From positions 1 to 64,000 of the forward strand of contig DHHM01000010.1 of the NCBI GenBank assembly GCA_002403305.1: a stretch of DNA of 64,000 bases, read 5' to 3'. Under the pieces are notes generated by a model. It was given only the letters and a program-made list of their open reading frames with translations. It had not been told where the DNA came from and searched no databases. Positions 1-7,075 of the stretch are shown one piece after another (within the stretch, counting starts at the first letter, position 1; the number at the start of each line of letters is the position of its first letter). Both the position numbers and the translations under genes were made by a program. The stretch is from Bacteroidales bacterium UBA4772. Lineage in GTDB: Bacteria; Bacteroidota; Bacteroidia; Bacteroidales; VadinHA17.

Positions 1-443
1 GATTAATAGGGGTCCAAACCACAGGGAACTGAGATGGTCTGATGTGGCTGGATAAAAGTGGTTTTGATGTCCATCCGGAATCAAGAAAAGTATTCGATGA
101 CCAGCTAAATATGAAGTATAGCAGATATTACTTTTTCAGATCTGACAGCACTATATTTTAGAACCAGCGATTTACAGGAATTAGATACAGACTGATGCAG
201 AATGTAACTATTTCCAGGATCATAAACATAGAAGGATGTGATTTCCCTGACGAGATCTTCGTGAGCAGATTAAACAATGACAGAGTTCTTTGAGAAAAGC
301 CGGGAACCTTTCAGAGGGATCAAATCCAACTATGGTTTTATTCAGGATTGCTCAGTTTTAGAAATTTTTATTCCATCCTTGACTGGTAGTACCACGATCT
401 GAAATTCATAGGTACCCTTAGTCCTTCCGACAACGTAATAGCC
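1..443. other. degenerate region without an intact gene
   Basis: No gene could be assigned. Short open stretches look like decayed coding sequence. On the plus strand, 42-161 encodes 39 residues beginning MWLDKSGFDVHPESRK, and a second stretch ends near 292 with the peptide VSRLNNDRVL. On the minus strand, 443 down to 342 encodes a stretch containing GTYEFQIVVLPVKDG, in frame with and directly after the stop codon of the pseudogene next door. Stops break all frames. I do not recognise a family for any of these pieces. Remnants of one or more lost genes fit best. Confidence 0.4.
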
Positions 444-905
444 TCATTTTAAGTATACTTTCATGACAACAGGATTGCTGAATTCATCTATTGTGTCTAA
501 TACAGGAGCCATTTGTCGAAGATATTTTGTGGCATTCCCTGCTGTCTCGGAGGCATTGCGGTAATATCGTGCAAATTCTTCCCCATCAATAATGCTGTTC
601 AGGCAATTTTCGGATGAAATAAAGTATGTTTAAGAATTTGCCGTCACTACCAAATCTGAAAAGATCTTTCTCAAAATCAATAAAGAAATAATCATCAGTA
701 ATCTCAAAATCATAAATATGCCCAAGGATCGCCTGATCAGTTCTTTCAAGGGGTATATACTCAATTCTTTCTGCGATTACTGACAAATTCATTGAATCGC
801 TTCTGGCCTTGGAGAGATCAAGTTTGATCAGCTTTGCAGAATCTCCCTGAGAAGAGGAAGAATCCCTGTTTTTGCATGACAGGACAACAAACGTGCAGCA
901 GGCTA
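444..905 (-). pseudogene. 6-bladed beta-propeller lipoprotein, internally deleted
   Basis: The 5' part reads as a Bacteroidota 6-bladed beta-propeller lipoprotein (BF3164-like). It has a signal sequence with lipobox-like VVLSC and KN after it, then IAERIEYIPLE, IYDFEITDDYFFIDF and LFRFGSDGKFLN, the usual start of the first blade. The frame then stops at 586. In another frame the 3' part, from about 630 to the TGA at 444-446, encodes IIDGEEFARYYRNAS and ends SNPVVMKVYLK, which resembles the family C-terminus. The intact family is roughly 350-400 residues, so most of the propeller is missing between the two pieces. No ATG was found upstream of the signal peptide, so the start also appears lost. 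The family assignment is from memory of the family. Confidence 0.6.
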
Positions 906-909
906 TACA

Positions 910-1197
910 TTTTTTGGTGCTATGACAGAAAATTATGTGGCACAGGTTTTTGCAACCAAAGGACTTGATTTGTTTTATTGGCAGAGTAATGGCAAGGCAG
1001 AGATTGATTTTGTACTTCAGATAGAGGATGCCGTTATTCCGGTGGAGGTAAAGAAAGGACAGCGAAACCGTTCAAAAAGTCTGGGCATTTTTGCTGAGAA
1101 ATATAAATCACCTTATTCTATTGGTATATCCAGGAAAAACTTTGGCTTTGAGAATAAAATAAAATCAGTGCCTTTATATGCTGCCTTCTGTATTTAA
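910..1197 (+). pseudogene. C-terminal remnant of a DUF4143 AAA ATPase
   Basis: The 91-residue reading from ATG 922 begins MTENYVAQ and contains LFYWQSNGKAEIDFVLQ, VIPVEVKKGQ and SKSLGIFAEKY, ending SVPLYAAFCI. This is the restriction-endonuclease-like C-terminal domain (DUF4143) of Bacteroidota ATPases of about 380-450 residues, with the E...D...E-K pattern of that fold. The N-terminal AAA domain with its Walker motifs is absent. The homologous frame extends only a few codons upstream (FFGAM) before meeting the broken lipoprotein gene on the other strand. It is a truncated remnant, probably not functional. Confidence 0.65.
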
Positions 1198-1289
1198 AGA
1201 AAAATAAAGTCTGATTGTTATGTTCGAAATAATCAGTATATTTTGACTTTTCAGAACATAAATACTTTAAGAACTGTTCCCTTGTGCTC

Positions 1290-1314
1290 CAAAAAAGTTA
1301 GCCGGAAAGGCTAA
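1290..1314 (-). terminator. intrinsic terminator of pnuC
   Basis: On the minus strand the sequence TTAGCC-TTTCC-GGCTAA forms a 6 bp stem with a 5-base loop, followed by C and six T residues. It lies about 60 bases past the pnuC stop. A second inverted repeat (AACCGG/CCGGTT, 1335-1354) sits between the stop and this hairpin. Confidence 0.65.
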
Positions 1315-1373
1315 AGGAAGCATTTCAGACGGATAACCGGATTATCAGAACCGGTTCATTTCATTAAAGTCGA

Positions 1374-2009
1374 TCAGAAAACCCTTAACTCTACCTTTTT
1401 TTGCCACTGGATGAAGCCGTAGATCGCCATTGCGAGGAAAATGATGTATTGAGCTGAAACGAGCATGACGCCACGCATGGCGTACATTGCAATACTCATG
1501 ATGTCTACCAGTATCCAGAGCACCCAGTTTTCGAGCTTCAGTCGCGCACAGAGTAGTGATGCAGCTATGCTCATCACCGCTATCATGGCATCAGTATAGA
1601 CAAATGTTGCCCGTACGGCGAACAGATCCGGCAGCCAGAGGTGAATTCGTGACATGACCATTCCCATGGCAAAGGCCCCGCCAATGACCCCGACAACCCA
1701 GAAAACCCGGCCCTTATGACTAAGCAATGTGACAGGCTCATCACTATTACCAGCCTGCCTTTTCCAGTTGAACCAGCCATAGATTGCATTGCAGAAGAAA
1801 AAGAGCTGCAGCACCATAGCCGAATAGAGATTCACCTGGTAGTAAAGCATGAAGAAGAGTACGGCATTTATCAGGGCAAAGATCCATGTTATGATGTTTG
1901 CCCTGGCTGCAAACCAGACTGCAGCCAGCCCGGTGATGACTGCAAGCAGCTCAAGGAGGCTCATCCGGTAGCCGAGAAGTTCGAAGAGGGTGGTGTCGAT
2001 GTTAAACAT
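1374..2009 (-). CDS. pnuC: PnuC-family nicotinamide riboside transporter
   Basis: This 211-residue inner-membrane protein has about seven hydrophobic segments and the family signatures ALINAVLFFMLYY, FFCNAIYGWFNW and NWVLWILVDIMSIAMY. PnuC proteins carry out facilitated diffusion of nicotinamide riboside, which is trapped by cytoplasmic phosphorylation. Some Bacteroidota relatives (PnuT) instead take up thiamine and sit behind a TPP riboswitch. No TPP riboswitch and no thiamine kinase neighbour is visible here, so the substrate is not settled. The ATG at 2009 abuts a 152 bp microrepeat that fills most of the mRNA leader. Length and start agree with the family. Confidence 0.85.
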   Translation of the reverse strand: MFNIDTTLFELLGYRMSLLELLAVITGLAAVWFAARANIITWIFALINAVLFFMLYYQVNLYSAMVLQLFFFCNAIYGWFNWKRQAGNSDEPVTLLSHKGRVFWVVGVIGGAFAMGMVMSRIHLWLPDLFAVRATFVYTDAMIAVMSIAASLLCARLKLENWVLWILVDIMSIAMYAMRGVMLVSAQYIIFLAMAIYGFIQWQKKVELRVF

Positions 2010-2161
2010 GTCTGAAGGTCTGAGGTCTGAAGGTCTGAAGGTCTGAGGTCTGAAGGTCTGAGGTCTGAGGTCTGAAGGTCTGAAGGTCTGAGGTTTGAAG
2101 GTCTGAAGGTCTGAGGTCTGAAGGTCTGAGGTCTGAAGGTCTGAAGGTCTGAAGGTCTGAG
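2010..2161. repeat. 7/8-bp microrepeat array forming the pnuC leader
   Basis: Twenty head-to-tail units fill this stretch exactly: twelve 8-mers (GTCTGAAG, one of them GTTTGAAG) and eight 7-mers (GTCTGAG) on the plus strand. The first unit begins at the base next to the pnuC start codon (2007-2009). The array therefore replaces any ordinary ribosome-binding region on the minus strand. Unit number would be expected to change by slippage. Confidence 0.95.
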
Positions 2162-2190
2162 GGTCTGGTTTGTGTTAGTTTTCCTGGGAA

Positions 2191-2198
2191 CAAAGGTA
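2191..2198 (-). promoter_or_regulatory. putative pnuC promoter -7 box
   Basis: The minus strand reads TACCTTTG, matching the Bacteroidota -7 consensus TAnnTTTG. No clear -33 TTTG was found. If used, transcription starts near 2184 and the whole microrepeat array is transcribed as a 5' leader of about 175 bases. Confidence 0.45.
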
Positions 2199-2259
2199 GT
2201 TAAAGAGGCGGGAAAGTGAAGTTGAAATTTGATTAGCTTTAAACTTTGATTTGACAACG

Positions 2260-4044
2260 ATGTCACCACGCGAAGTATATCAGTCCAGAGAGGCGGAGTT
2301 CAGCGCCTCTGCCGAACGGCTGCGGAAGCTGGCGGAAAAGCTGTCGATGGCCCGGCTGGCAGCGTTTGCAGGAGGACTGGTGCTCTTCGCTGTATTGTTA
2401 TCACTCTCGGTCATTGCAGCCGTGGTCACCCTGACAGCAGCGCTCCTCATGTTCGCCTGGCTGGTGACAAAACACGAAACCACGGAGAAAAGCAGGAAGA
2501 GATACCTCCGCCTGGCGGAGATCAACAGGCTGGAGCTGAAGTGCCTCGAGGGAGACTTTTCAGGATTTAAGACCGGTGAAGAATATGCTGAGAGAGACCA
2601 CCCCTATTCATATGACCTTGACATCTTCGGGAAAGCATCACTGTTTCAGTACATCTGCCGTACCACCAGCAGGCCGGCCTCTGACAGGCTGGCAGGGTAC
2701 CTGAAACATCCTGCGGCACTCGAAGAGATTTTGCTTCGCCAGGAGACTGTCGCAGAACTGAAGCCTCTGACAGACTGGCGTCAGGAGCTAATGACTCTCG
2801 GATACCTGAATGCCGGCGCCGGCAATGACCCTGCTCCGCTGATGCAATGGCTCCGGAGTGATGACCTCTTCCGGAAAACCGGTCGTGAAAAAATGATCAC
2901 GGGAAGCCTCAGCCTTTTTGCGCTCGCAGCGGTCATAGCCGTAATAGCAGGACTGCCGGCAGGGATACTCGCCCCTGTGTTAGGAGTGAACTTCATCTTC
3001 TACTTTACCCGGCTTAAAAGAATCTCAAAACTGCAGGAACAGGTGAGCCGGTCGTCAGACCTGCTGAAGGCATACTCCACCATCATCAGACTGATTGAGG
3101 GCGGCCACTTCACCTCTCCCCTGCTGCAAAAGCTACAGTCGGCCTTCAGGAATGAGATCGCGGCTTCTGACCATATCAGGCAGCTTTCAAAGCTTGTCGG
3201 CAGGCTCGACTGGAGGCTGAACATGCTCATATCAGCCCCTCTCAACCTGCTGTTTTTTACCGATATCCATTTCTGCCTCGCCCTGGAGAGGTGGAAACGA
3301 GGACACGCCTATCGGATACCCGTCTGGTTTGCCGCCATGGCTGATTTCGAGGTACTTGCCTCACTTGGCAATATGGCTTTCAACAACCCTGAATGGGTTT
3401 TTCCGAAAGTGACTGAAGACTATTTTGTCTTCAGTGCTCAGAAGATGGGACATCCCCTTATTCCCGCCGGCAGGCGTATCAGCAACGATTTCACTGCTGA
3501 GGGAGCCGGGAAAGCCATCATTGTGACCGGATCAAACATGTCGGGCAAGAGCACCTTCCTGCGTACCTGCGGTGTTAATGCCGTGCTGGCCTTTACCGGG
3601 GCGCCTGTCTGTGCCTCAGCGTTCACGGTCTCGCTGGTCAGGCTCCATTCCAGCATGCGCATATCAGACTCGCTCGATGAGAACATATCCTCATTCTATG
3701 CTGAGCTGCGGCGACTAAGGGCAATCATCTCCGGGGCTGAATCTGACCCGAAGGTATTCCTGCTGCTGGATGAGATCCTCCGGGGGACCAACTCTGACGA
3801 CAGGTATACCGGATCAGTAGCGCTGCTCAGACAGCTGACGGGATATGGTTCGGTGGTTATGGTTGCCACTCATGACCTGCGCCTCGCCGGGCTGCAAGAG
3901 GAACTTCCTCAATCCATTGAAAACTACCATTTTGATGTGAAGGTAAACGGGGAGGAGCTCTTCTTCGACTACCGTCTTACCCCGGGCATCTGCTCAAGCT
4001 TCAACGCCTCGCTGCTGATGAAGAAGATGGGGATCAGAGTCTGA
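2260..4044 (+). CDS. membrane-anchored MutS-like ATPase
   Basis: This 594-residue protein has a C-terminal MutS ATPase domain: Walker A GSNMSGKSTFLRT, the signature region around RISDSLDENISSFYAEL, Walker B VFLLLDEILRGTNS, and the ATHD motif. Near the N-terminus are two adjacent hydrophobic segments (about residues 30-70) and a further pair around 215-250, so it is probably an inner-membrane protein. The mismatch-recognition domain with its Phe-x-Glu motif is absent, as is the Smr domain of MutS2. It belongs to the uncharacterised MutS-related group of about 600 residues common in Bacteroidota and should not be called the mismatch-repair MutS. ATG 2260 was preferred over the in-frame TTG at 2251. 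The stop codon lies inside a repeat unit. Confidence 0.8.
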   Translation: MSPREVYQSREAEFSASAERLRKLAEKLSMARLAAFAGGLVLFAVLLSLSVIAAVVTLTAALLMFAWLVTKHETTEKSRKRYLRLAEINRLELKCLEGDFSGFKTGEEYAERDHPYSYDLDIFGKASLFQYICRTTSRPASDRLAGYLKHPAALEEILLRQETVAELKPLTDWRQELMTLGYLNAGAGNDPAPLMQWLRSDDLFRKTGREKMITGSLSLFALAAVIAVIAGLPAGILAPVLGVNFIFYFTRLKRISKLQEQVSRSSDLLKAYSTIIRLIEGGHFTSPLLQKLQSAFRNEIAASDHIRQLSKLVGRLDWRLNMLISAPLNLLFFTDIHFCLALERWKRGHAYRIPVWFAAMADFEVLASLGNMAFNNPEWVFPKVTEDYFVFSAQKMGHPLIPAGRRISNDFTAEGAGKAIIVTGSNMSGKSTFLRTCGVNAVLAFTGAPVCASAFTVSLVRLHSSMRISDSLDENISSFYAELRRLRAIISGAESDPKVFLLLDEILRGTNSDDRYTGSVALLRQLTGYGSVVMVATHDLRLAGLQEELPQSIENYHFDVKVNGEELFFDYRLTPGICSSFNASLLMKKMGIRV

Positions 4045-4085
4045 AGGTCTTGATCTTCAGTCTGCAGTCGCCAGTCTTCAGTCAC
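4039..4085. repeat. heptanucleotide repeat after the MutS-like gene
   Basis: A unit identical to the pnuC-leader 8-mer (GTCTGAAG, 4039-4046) overlaps the TGA stop of the MutS-like gene (4042-4044). After a short spacer come four 7-mers at 4058-4085: CAGTCTG, CAGTCGC, CAGTCTT, CAGTCAC. Related but decayed words (GACTGCC, GCCGACT) continue to about 4110. Confidence 0.85.
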
Positions 4086-4153
4086 CACTGATGACTGCCT
4101 ATTGCCGACTGTGGATTGCCGGCTTATGCCGGAAGGTCTGTCGCATTTGCATA

Positions 4154-4198
4154 CTTTAACCTTTAACCTTTCTCCTTTAACCTTTCTCCTTTAACCTT
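4154..4198. repeat. heptanucleotide repeat at the miaA 3' end
   Basis: Six 7-base units run in register: CTTTAAC, CTTTAAC, CTTTCTC, CTTTAAC, CTTTCTC, CTTTAAC, then CTT. The miaA stop codon (4177-4179 on the minus strand) and its last codons lie inside the array, so the end of the protein is repeat-encoded. Confidence 0.9.
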
Positions 4199-5091
4199 AA
4201 TATTGCTTCAACCTTCTCCTCGTCCGGCAACTGGCCGTCAATCCAGTTGATGGTGATGCCGCGGCGCTCCATGCCTCGAAACCATGTCATCTGACGCTTG
4301 GCGAAACGGTGTATCTCCACCTCAAGCCTGCGGGTCATCTCCTCATAGCTCATCTGATCCATAAGATAAAGCGTTACATATTTGTATTCCAGCCCGTAGT
4401 AGATGAGATCTTCAGGATGCACCCCCGAGGCCAGCAGCCGCTGCACCTCCTCAATCATCCCGCCCCCGAGCCTGGCCTGCAACCGTGAACTGATCCGCTG
4501 CCGCCGGGTCTCACGGTCAAAGAAGACAGCCGTAACAAGTGGATTCTTAACCGGAAAAGGGGTCTTGTCAACAGGGTGATGTGTGTAGTAATCTGCTATC
4601 TCAATCGCCCTGACCGCCCTCTTCAGGGTGTCAACATCCGTCTTGTTATGCAGGCTCTTGTACTGTGAGAGTATCTCCGTCAGCTCCTCAAGCGAACTCC
4701 CTGCCAGCAGCGACCGTAACTGCCCGTTCACCGGCACCTGTATCAATCTGTAACCGCTGACGATGCTGTCGACATACATCCCCGAGCCGCCGCAGACCAC
4801 CGGGAACGCACTGCGAAGCGTCATATCTTCAAAGACCTTCAGGAAATCGCGCTGATACTCATATACATTATACCTGTACCCGGCATCAACGATATCCACC
4901 ATGTGCACCGGCACCCTACGGCCGTCAACAACATAGTCTGAAAGGTCCTTGCCCGTTCCTATGTCCATCCCCCTGTAGACCTGCCGCGAGTCAGCACTGA
5001 TCACCTCCCCTCCCAGCCTGTCAGCCACCAGCGCCGCCAGCCTCGTCTTACCCGTCGCCGTAGGGCCGGTAATCACCACAGTATCATGCAT
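4177..5091 (-). CDS. miaA: tRNA dimethylallyltransferase MiaA
   Basis: MiaA transfers the dimethylallyl group from DMAPP to N6 of adenosine 37 in tRNAs reading UNN codons. The 304-residue protein shows the N-terminal P-loop GPTATGKTRLA, then VISADSRQVYRGMDIGTGK, VVCGGSGMYVDSIV, a helical insertion, and a C-terminal RFAKRQMTWFRG motif typical of MiaA. ATG 5091 is chosen because the in-frame upstream start at 5103 would be GTG. The final residues RLKEKG are encoded by a heptanucleotide repeat. It is divergent from the Yip1/smpB pair across about 90 bases. Confidence 0.95.
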   Translation of the reverse strand: MHDTVVITGPTATGKTRLAALVADRLGGEVISADSRQVYRGMDIGTGKDLSDYVVDGRRVPVHMVDIVDAGYRYNVYEYQRDFLKVFEDMTLRSAFPVVCGGSGMYVDSIVSGYRLIQVPVNGQLRSLLAGSSLEELTEILSQYKSLHNKTDVDTLKRAVRAIEIADYYTHHPVDKTPFPVKNPLVTAVFFDRETRRQRISSRLQARLGGGMIEEVQRLLASGVHPEDLIYYGLEYKYVTLYLMDQMSYEEMTRRLEVEIHRFAKRQMTWFRGMERRGITINWIDGQLPDEEKVEAILRLKEKG

Positions 5092-5151
5092 CGGCTTGTC
5101 CACCAGAAATTAAAGATAGCCATAAAGGGTTCACGGTAATGCTATTTTGCT

Positions 5152-5159
5152 TATTTTTG
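5152..5159 (+). promoter_or_regulatory. putative promoter of the Yip1-smpB pair
   Basis: TATTTTTG fits the Bacteroidota -7 box exactly and lies 23 bases before the ATG at 5183. No good -33 TTTG is present at 19-21 bases upstream. Confidence 0.45.
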
Positions 5160-5182
5160 CCGGTCGAAACTGAAAAGAGGTT

Positions 5183-5764
5183 ATGGATTTCCCCTTTTTA
5201 TATCATCGCATGAAGTATTTTATTATCAGTCCCGTAAAGGCATGGGACGCGGTTCACCGTGAGAACAGGCCCATTAAGTTCGTCAGGGGCAACTTCTTCA
5301 TGCCACTGATCCTCCTCGTAGCAGCAAGTGTCTTCCTCGGTTCGATGTTCTTCATAAACACCACCCTGAAACCGATGTACTCGGTGCTGATGGCACTGAA
5401 CACATTCCTTATACTTTACCTGGGAGTATACGGATCAGCCCTGCTGGTGAAGGAGATACTGAAAGCTCTTGACCTGGGGAACGACTTCCTGGTCGCGTTC
5501 AAGCTGGTGGTCTACTCAATGTCACCGGTTTTTCTTGTGCTGATAATCAGCCGGATATTTGAATCAATGCTGTTCATCAACGTACTGGGACTCTACGGTC
5601 TCTACCTATTGTGGACAGGCATGGAAGTGATGCTCAATCCCCCTGAGCACAAAAAGATCCCGTTTATGATAGCAACGGTATTTGTGACGGTCATAGTGTT
5701 CCTCCTCCTGCACCTCATCCTCTCGAAACTCGCCGAAGCAGCATACTTTTCCATCTTTGCCTGA
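5183..5764 (+). CDS. Yip1-domain integral membrane protein
   Basis: This 193-residue protein has five hydrophobic segments and the layout of bacterial Yip1/YIP1-like proteins: a short cytoplasmic N-terminus with a proline-tryptophan motif (ISPVKAWDAVHRE) and then membrane helices. Its molecular function is unknown. Its stop overlaps the ATG of smpB (ATGA, 5762-5766), so the two genes are translationally coupled. There is no sign of truncation. Confidence 0.7.
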   Translation: MDFPFLYHRMKYFIISPVKAWDAVHRENRPIKFVRGNFFMPLILLVAASVFLGSMFFINTTLKPMYSVLMALNTFLILYLGVYGSALLVKEILKALDLGNDFLVAFKLVVYSMSPVFLVLIISRIFESMLFINVLGLYGLYLLWTGMEVMLNPPEHKKIPFMIATVFVTVIVFLLLHLILSKLAEAAYFSIFA

Positions 5765-6240
5765 TGCCGCCAATGAAGAGCGATACAAGCAATATCGTCA
5801 TCAAAAACCGGAGGGCCTCCCACGATTATGAATTCATCGAGAAGCTTATCGCAGGCATCAAGCTGACGGGAACCGAGATCAAGTCGATACGCGCCGGCAA
5901 GGCAACACTAACCGACTCTTTCTGCGCCTTCCGCAACGGTGAGCTCTTCGTCACCGGAATGCATATCCCGGAATATTACTGGGGCAATCTCAACAACCAT
6001 GATCCACTGGGTGAAAGAAAGCTTCTGCTGACACGAAAGGAGCTACGCAGGTGGGAAAGAAAGGTGAATGAAACCGGACTGACGATCATTGTTACCAAAG
6101 TGTTCATCAATGAGCGCGGACTGGCCAAGGCAGAGATAGCACTTGCCAGGGGCAAAAAGCAGTATGACAAGCGCCAGACCATGAAGAAGCGCGACCATGA
6201 TCGTGAGATGGATCACCACACTAAGGAGAGAATCAAGTAA
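5764..6240 (+). CDS. smpB: SsrA-binding protein SmpB
   Basis: SmpB binds the tRNA-like domain of tmRNA and brings it to stalled ribosomes for trans-translation. The 158-residue protein has the OB-fold core with the motifs NRRASHDYEFIEKL, AGIKLTGTEIKSIRAGKA and LTRKELRRWERKV, and a basic C-terminal tail (KKQYDKRQTMKKRDHDREM) that occupies the mRNA channel. The start overlaps the upstream stop. A second ATG at 5773 (MKSDTSN) is equally possible. No tmRNA gene is visible in the window. Confidence 0.95.
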   Translation: MPPMKSDTSNIVIKNRRASHDYEFIEKLIAGIKLTGTEIKSIRAGKATLTDSFCAFRNGELFVTGMHIPEYYWGNLNNHDPLGERKLLLTRKELRRWERKVNETGLTIIVTKVFINERGLAKAEIALARGKKQYDKRQTMKKRDHDREMDHHTKERIK

Positions 6241-6322
6241 ACCGGGTGTAATTAATATACTCCGCCCCGTCAGATAAGGCAGTAAAAATCAAGGGTCGCG
6301 GCCTGACAAAACCAATGAAAAA

Positions 6323-7039
6323 TCAGAAGTTCGGACTGAGCAGGTACCTGGCATAGAACTGGTCTATGTAGGCCACCGCATCCTCTGCAGTGTCAACAAT
6401 CCGGAAAATATTCATATCCTCGGGGGAGATGTTCTTCTCCTCGTTGAGCATCACCTCAACCACCCAGTCGAAGAGCCCCGACCAGAACTTCTCACCCACC
6501 AGCACTATCGGAAAACGTCCTATCTTCTTGGTCTGTATCAGGGTGATAGCTTCAAAGAGCTCATCAAATGTGCCGAAGCCGCCTGGCAGCACTATGAACC
6601 CCTGTGAATATTTCATGAACATTACCTTACGGACAAAGAAGTGGTCAAAGGTGATCAGCTTGTCGCGGTCAATGTAGGGGTTAGCCTTCTGTTCAAACGG
6701 CAGGTCAATGTTTATGCCTATCGACTTGCCGTTGCCTTTTTTTGCCCCCTTGTTTGCTGCCTCCATGATACCCGGACCACCGCCGGTGATGACACCGTAG
6801 CCCTTTTTTACAAGCTGAAAGGCGATCTCCTCGGCAAGCCTGGCATACTTATTATTGAAATGGGTGCGGGCAGAGCCGAAGATAGCCACGCTGGGGCCGA
6901 TGCGCGAGAGTTTTTCAAAGCCTTCAACCAGTTCGGCAATGATCTTAAAGACCCTCCATGAGTCCATGGTATGGATCTCATGCCATGTTTTCGGTTCGAA
7001 CGCATCCTTAATCAGATCCTTATCTTTTGCTTCGTCCAT
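6323..7039 (-). CDS. LOG-family nucleotide hydrolase (TIGR00730)
   Basis: This 238-residue Rossmann-fold protein carries the LOG motifs GGGPGIMEAANKGA and PGGFGTFDELFE (PGGxGTxxE). Characterised relatives hydrolyse nucleoside 5'-monophosphates to base and ribose 5-phosphate, including cytokinin ribotides. In bacteria most members are uncharacterised, and the lysine decarboxylase label is wrong. It follows uvrA by 36 bases on the same strand and is probably the last gene of the MltD-like/uvrA operon. Confidence 0.85.
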   Translation of the reverse strand: MDEAKDKDLIKDAFEPKTWHEIHTMDSWRVFKIIAELVEGFEKLSRIGPSVAIFGSARTHFNNKYARLAEEIAFQLVKKGYGVITGGGPGIMEAANKGAKKGNGKSIGINIDLPFEQKANPYIDRDKLITFDHFFVRKVMFMKYSQGFIVLPGGFGTFDELFEAITLIQTKKIGRFPIVLVGEKFWSGLFDWVVEVMLNEEKNISPEDMNIFRIVDTAEDAVAYIDQFYARYLLSPNF

Positions 7040-7075
7040 GGGTTTTTGTTTAGTCGTTAAATATACTCTTTTCTC

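Noticed and set aside
444..446. In-frame TGA as selenocysteine
   Set aside because: The gene is already broken by an internal deletion and has lost its start. Coding beyond the TGA is short and there is no sign of a SECIS element or selenoprotein family.
2010..2161. Regular repeat array as a CRISPR
   Set aside because: Units are 7-8 bases with no spacers, and no cas genes are nearby. It is a microsatellite-type array.
2010..2200. TPP or other riboswitch in the pnuC leader
   Set aside because: The leader is filled by a simple microrepeat, with no conserved riboswitch core visible.
2260..4044. Annotation as mismatch-repair MutS or MutS2
   Set aside because: No mismatch-recognition domain, no Smr domain, about 594 residues, and apparent membrane segments.
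6323..7039. Lysine decarboxylase label for the LOG protein
   Set aside because: The PGGxGTxxE motif belongs to the LOG nucleotide phosphoribohydrolase family; no PLP site is present.
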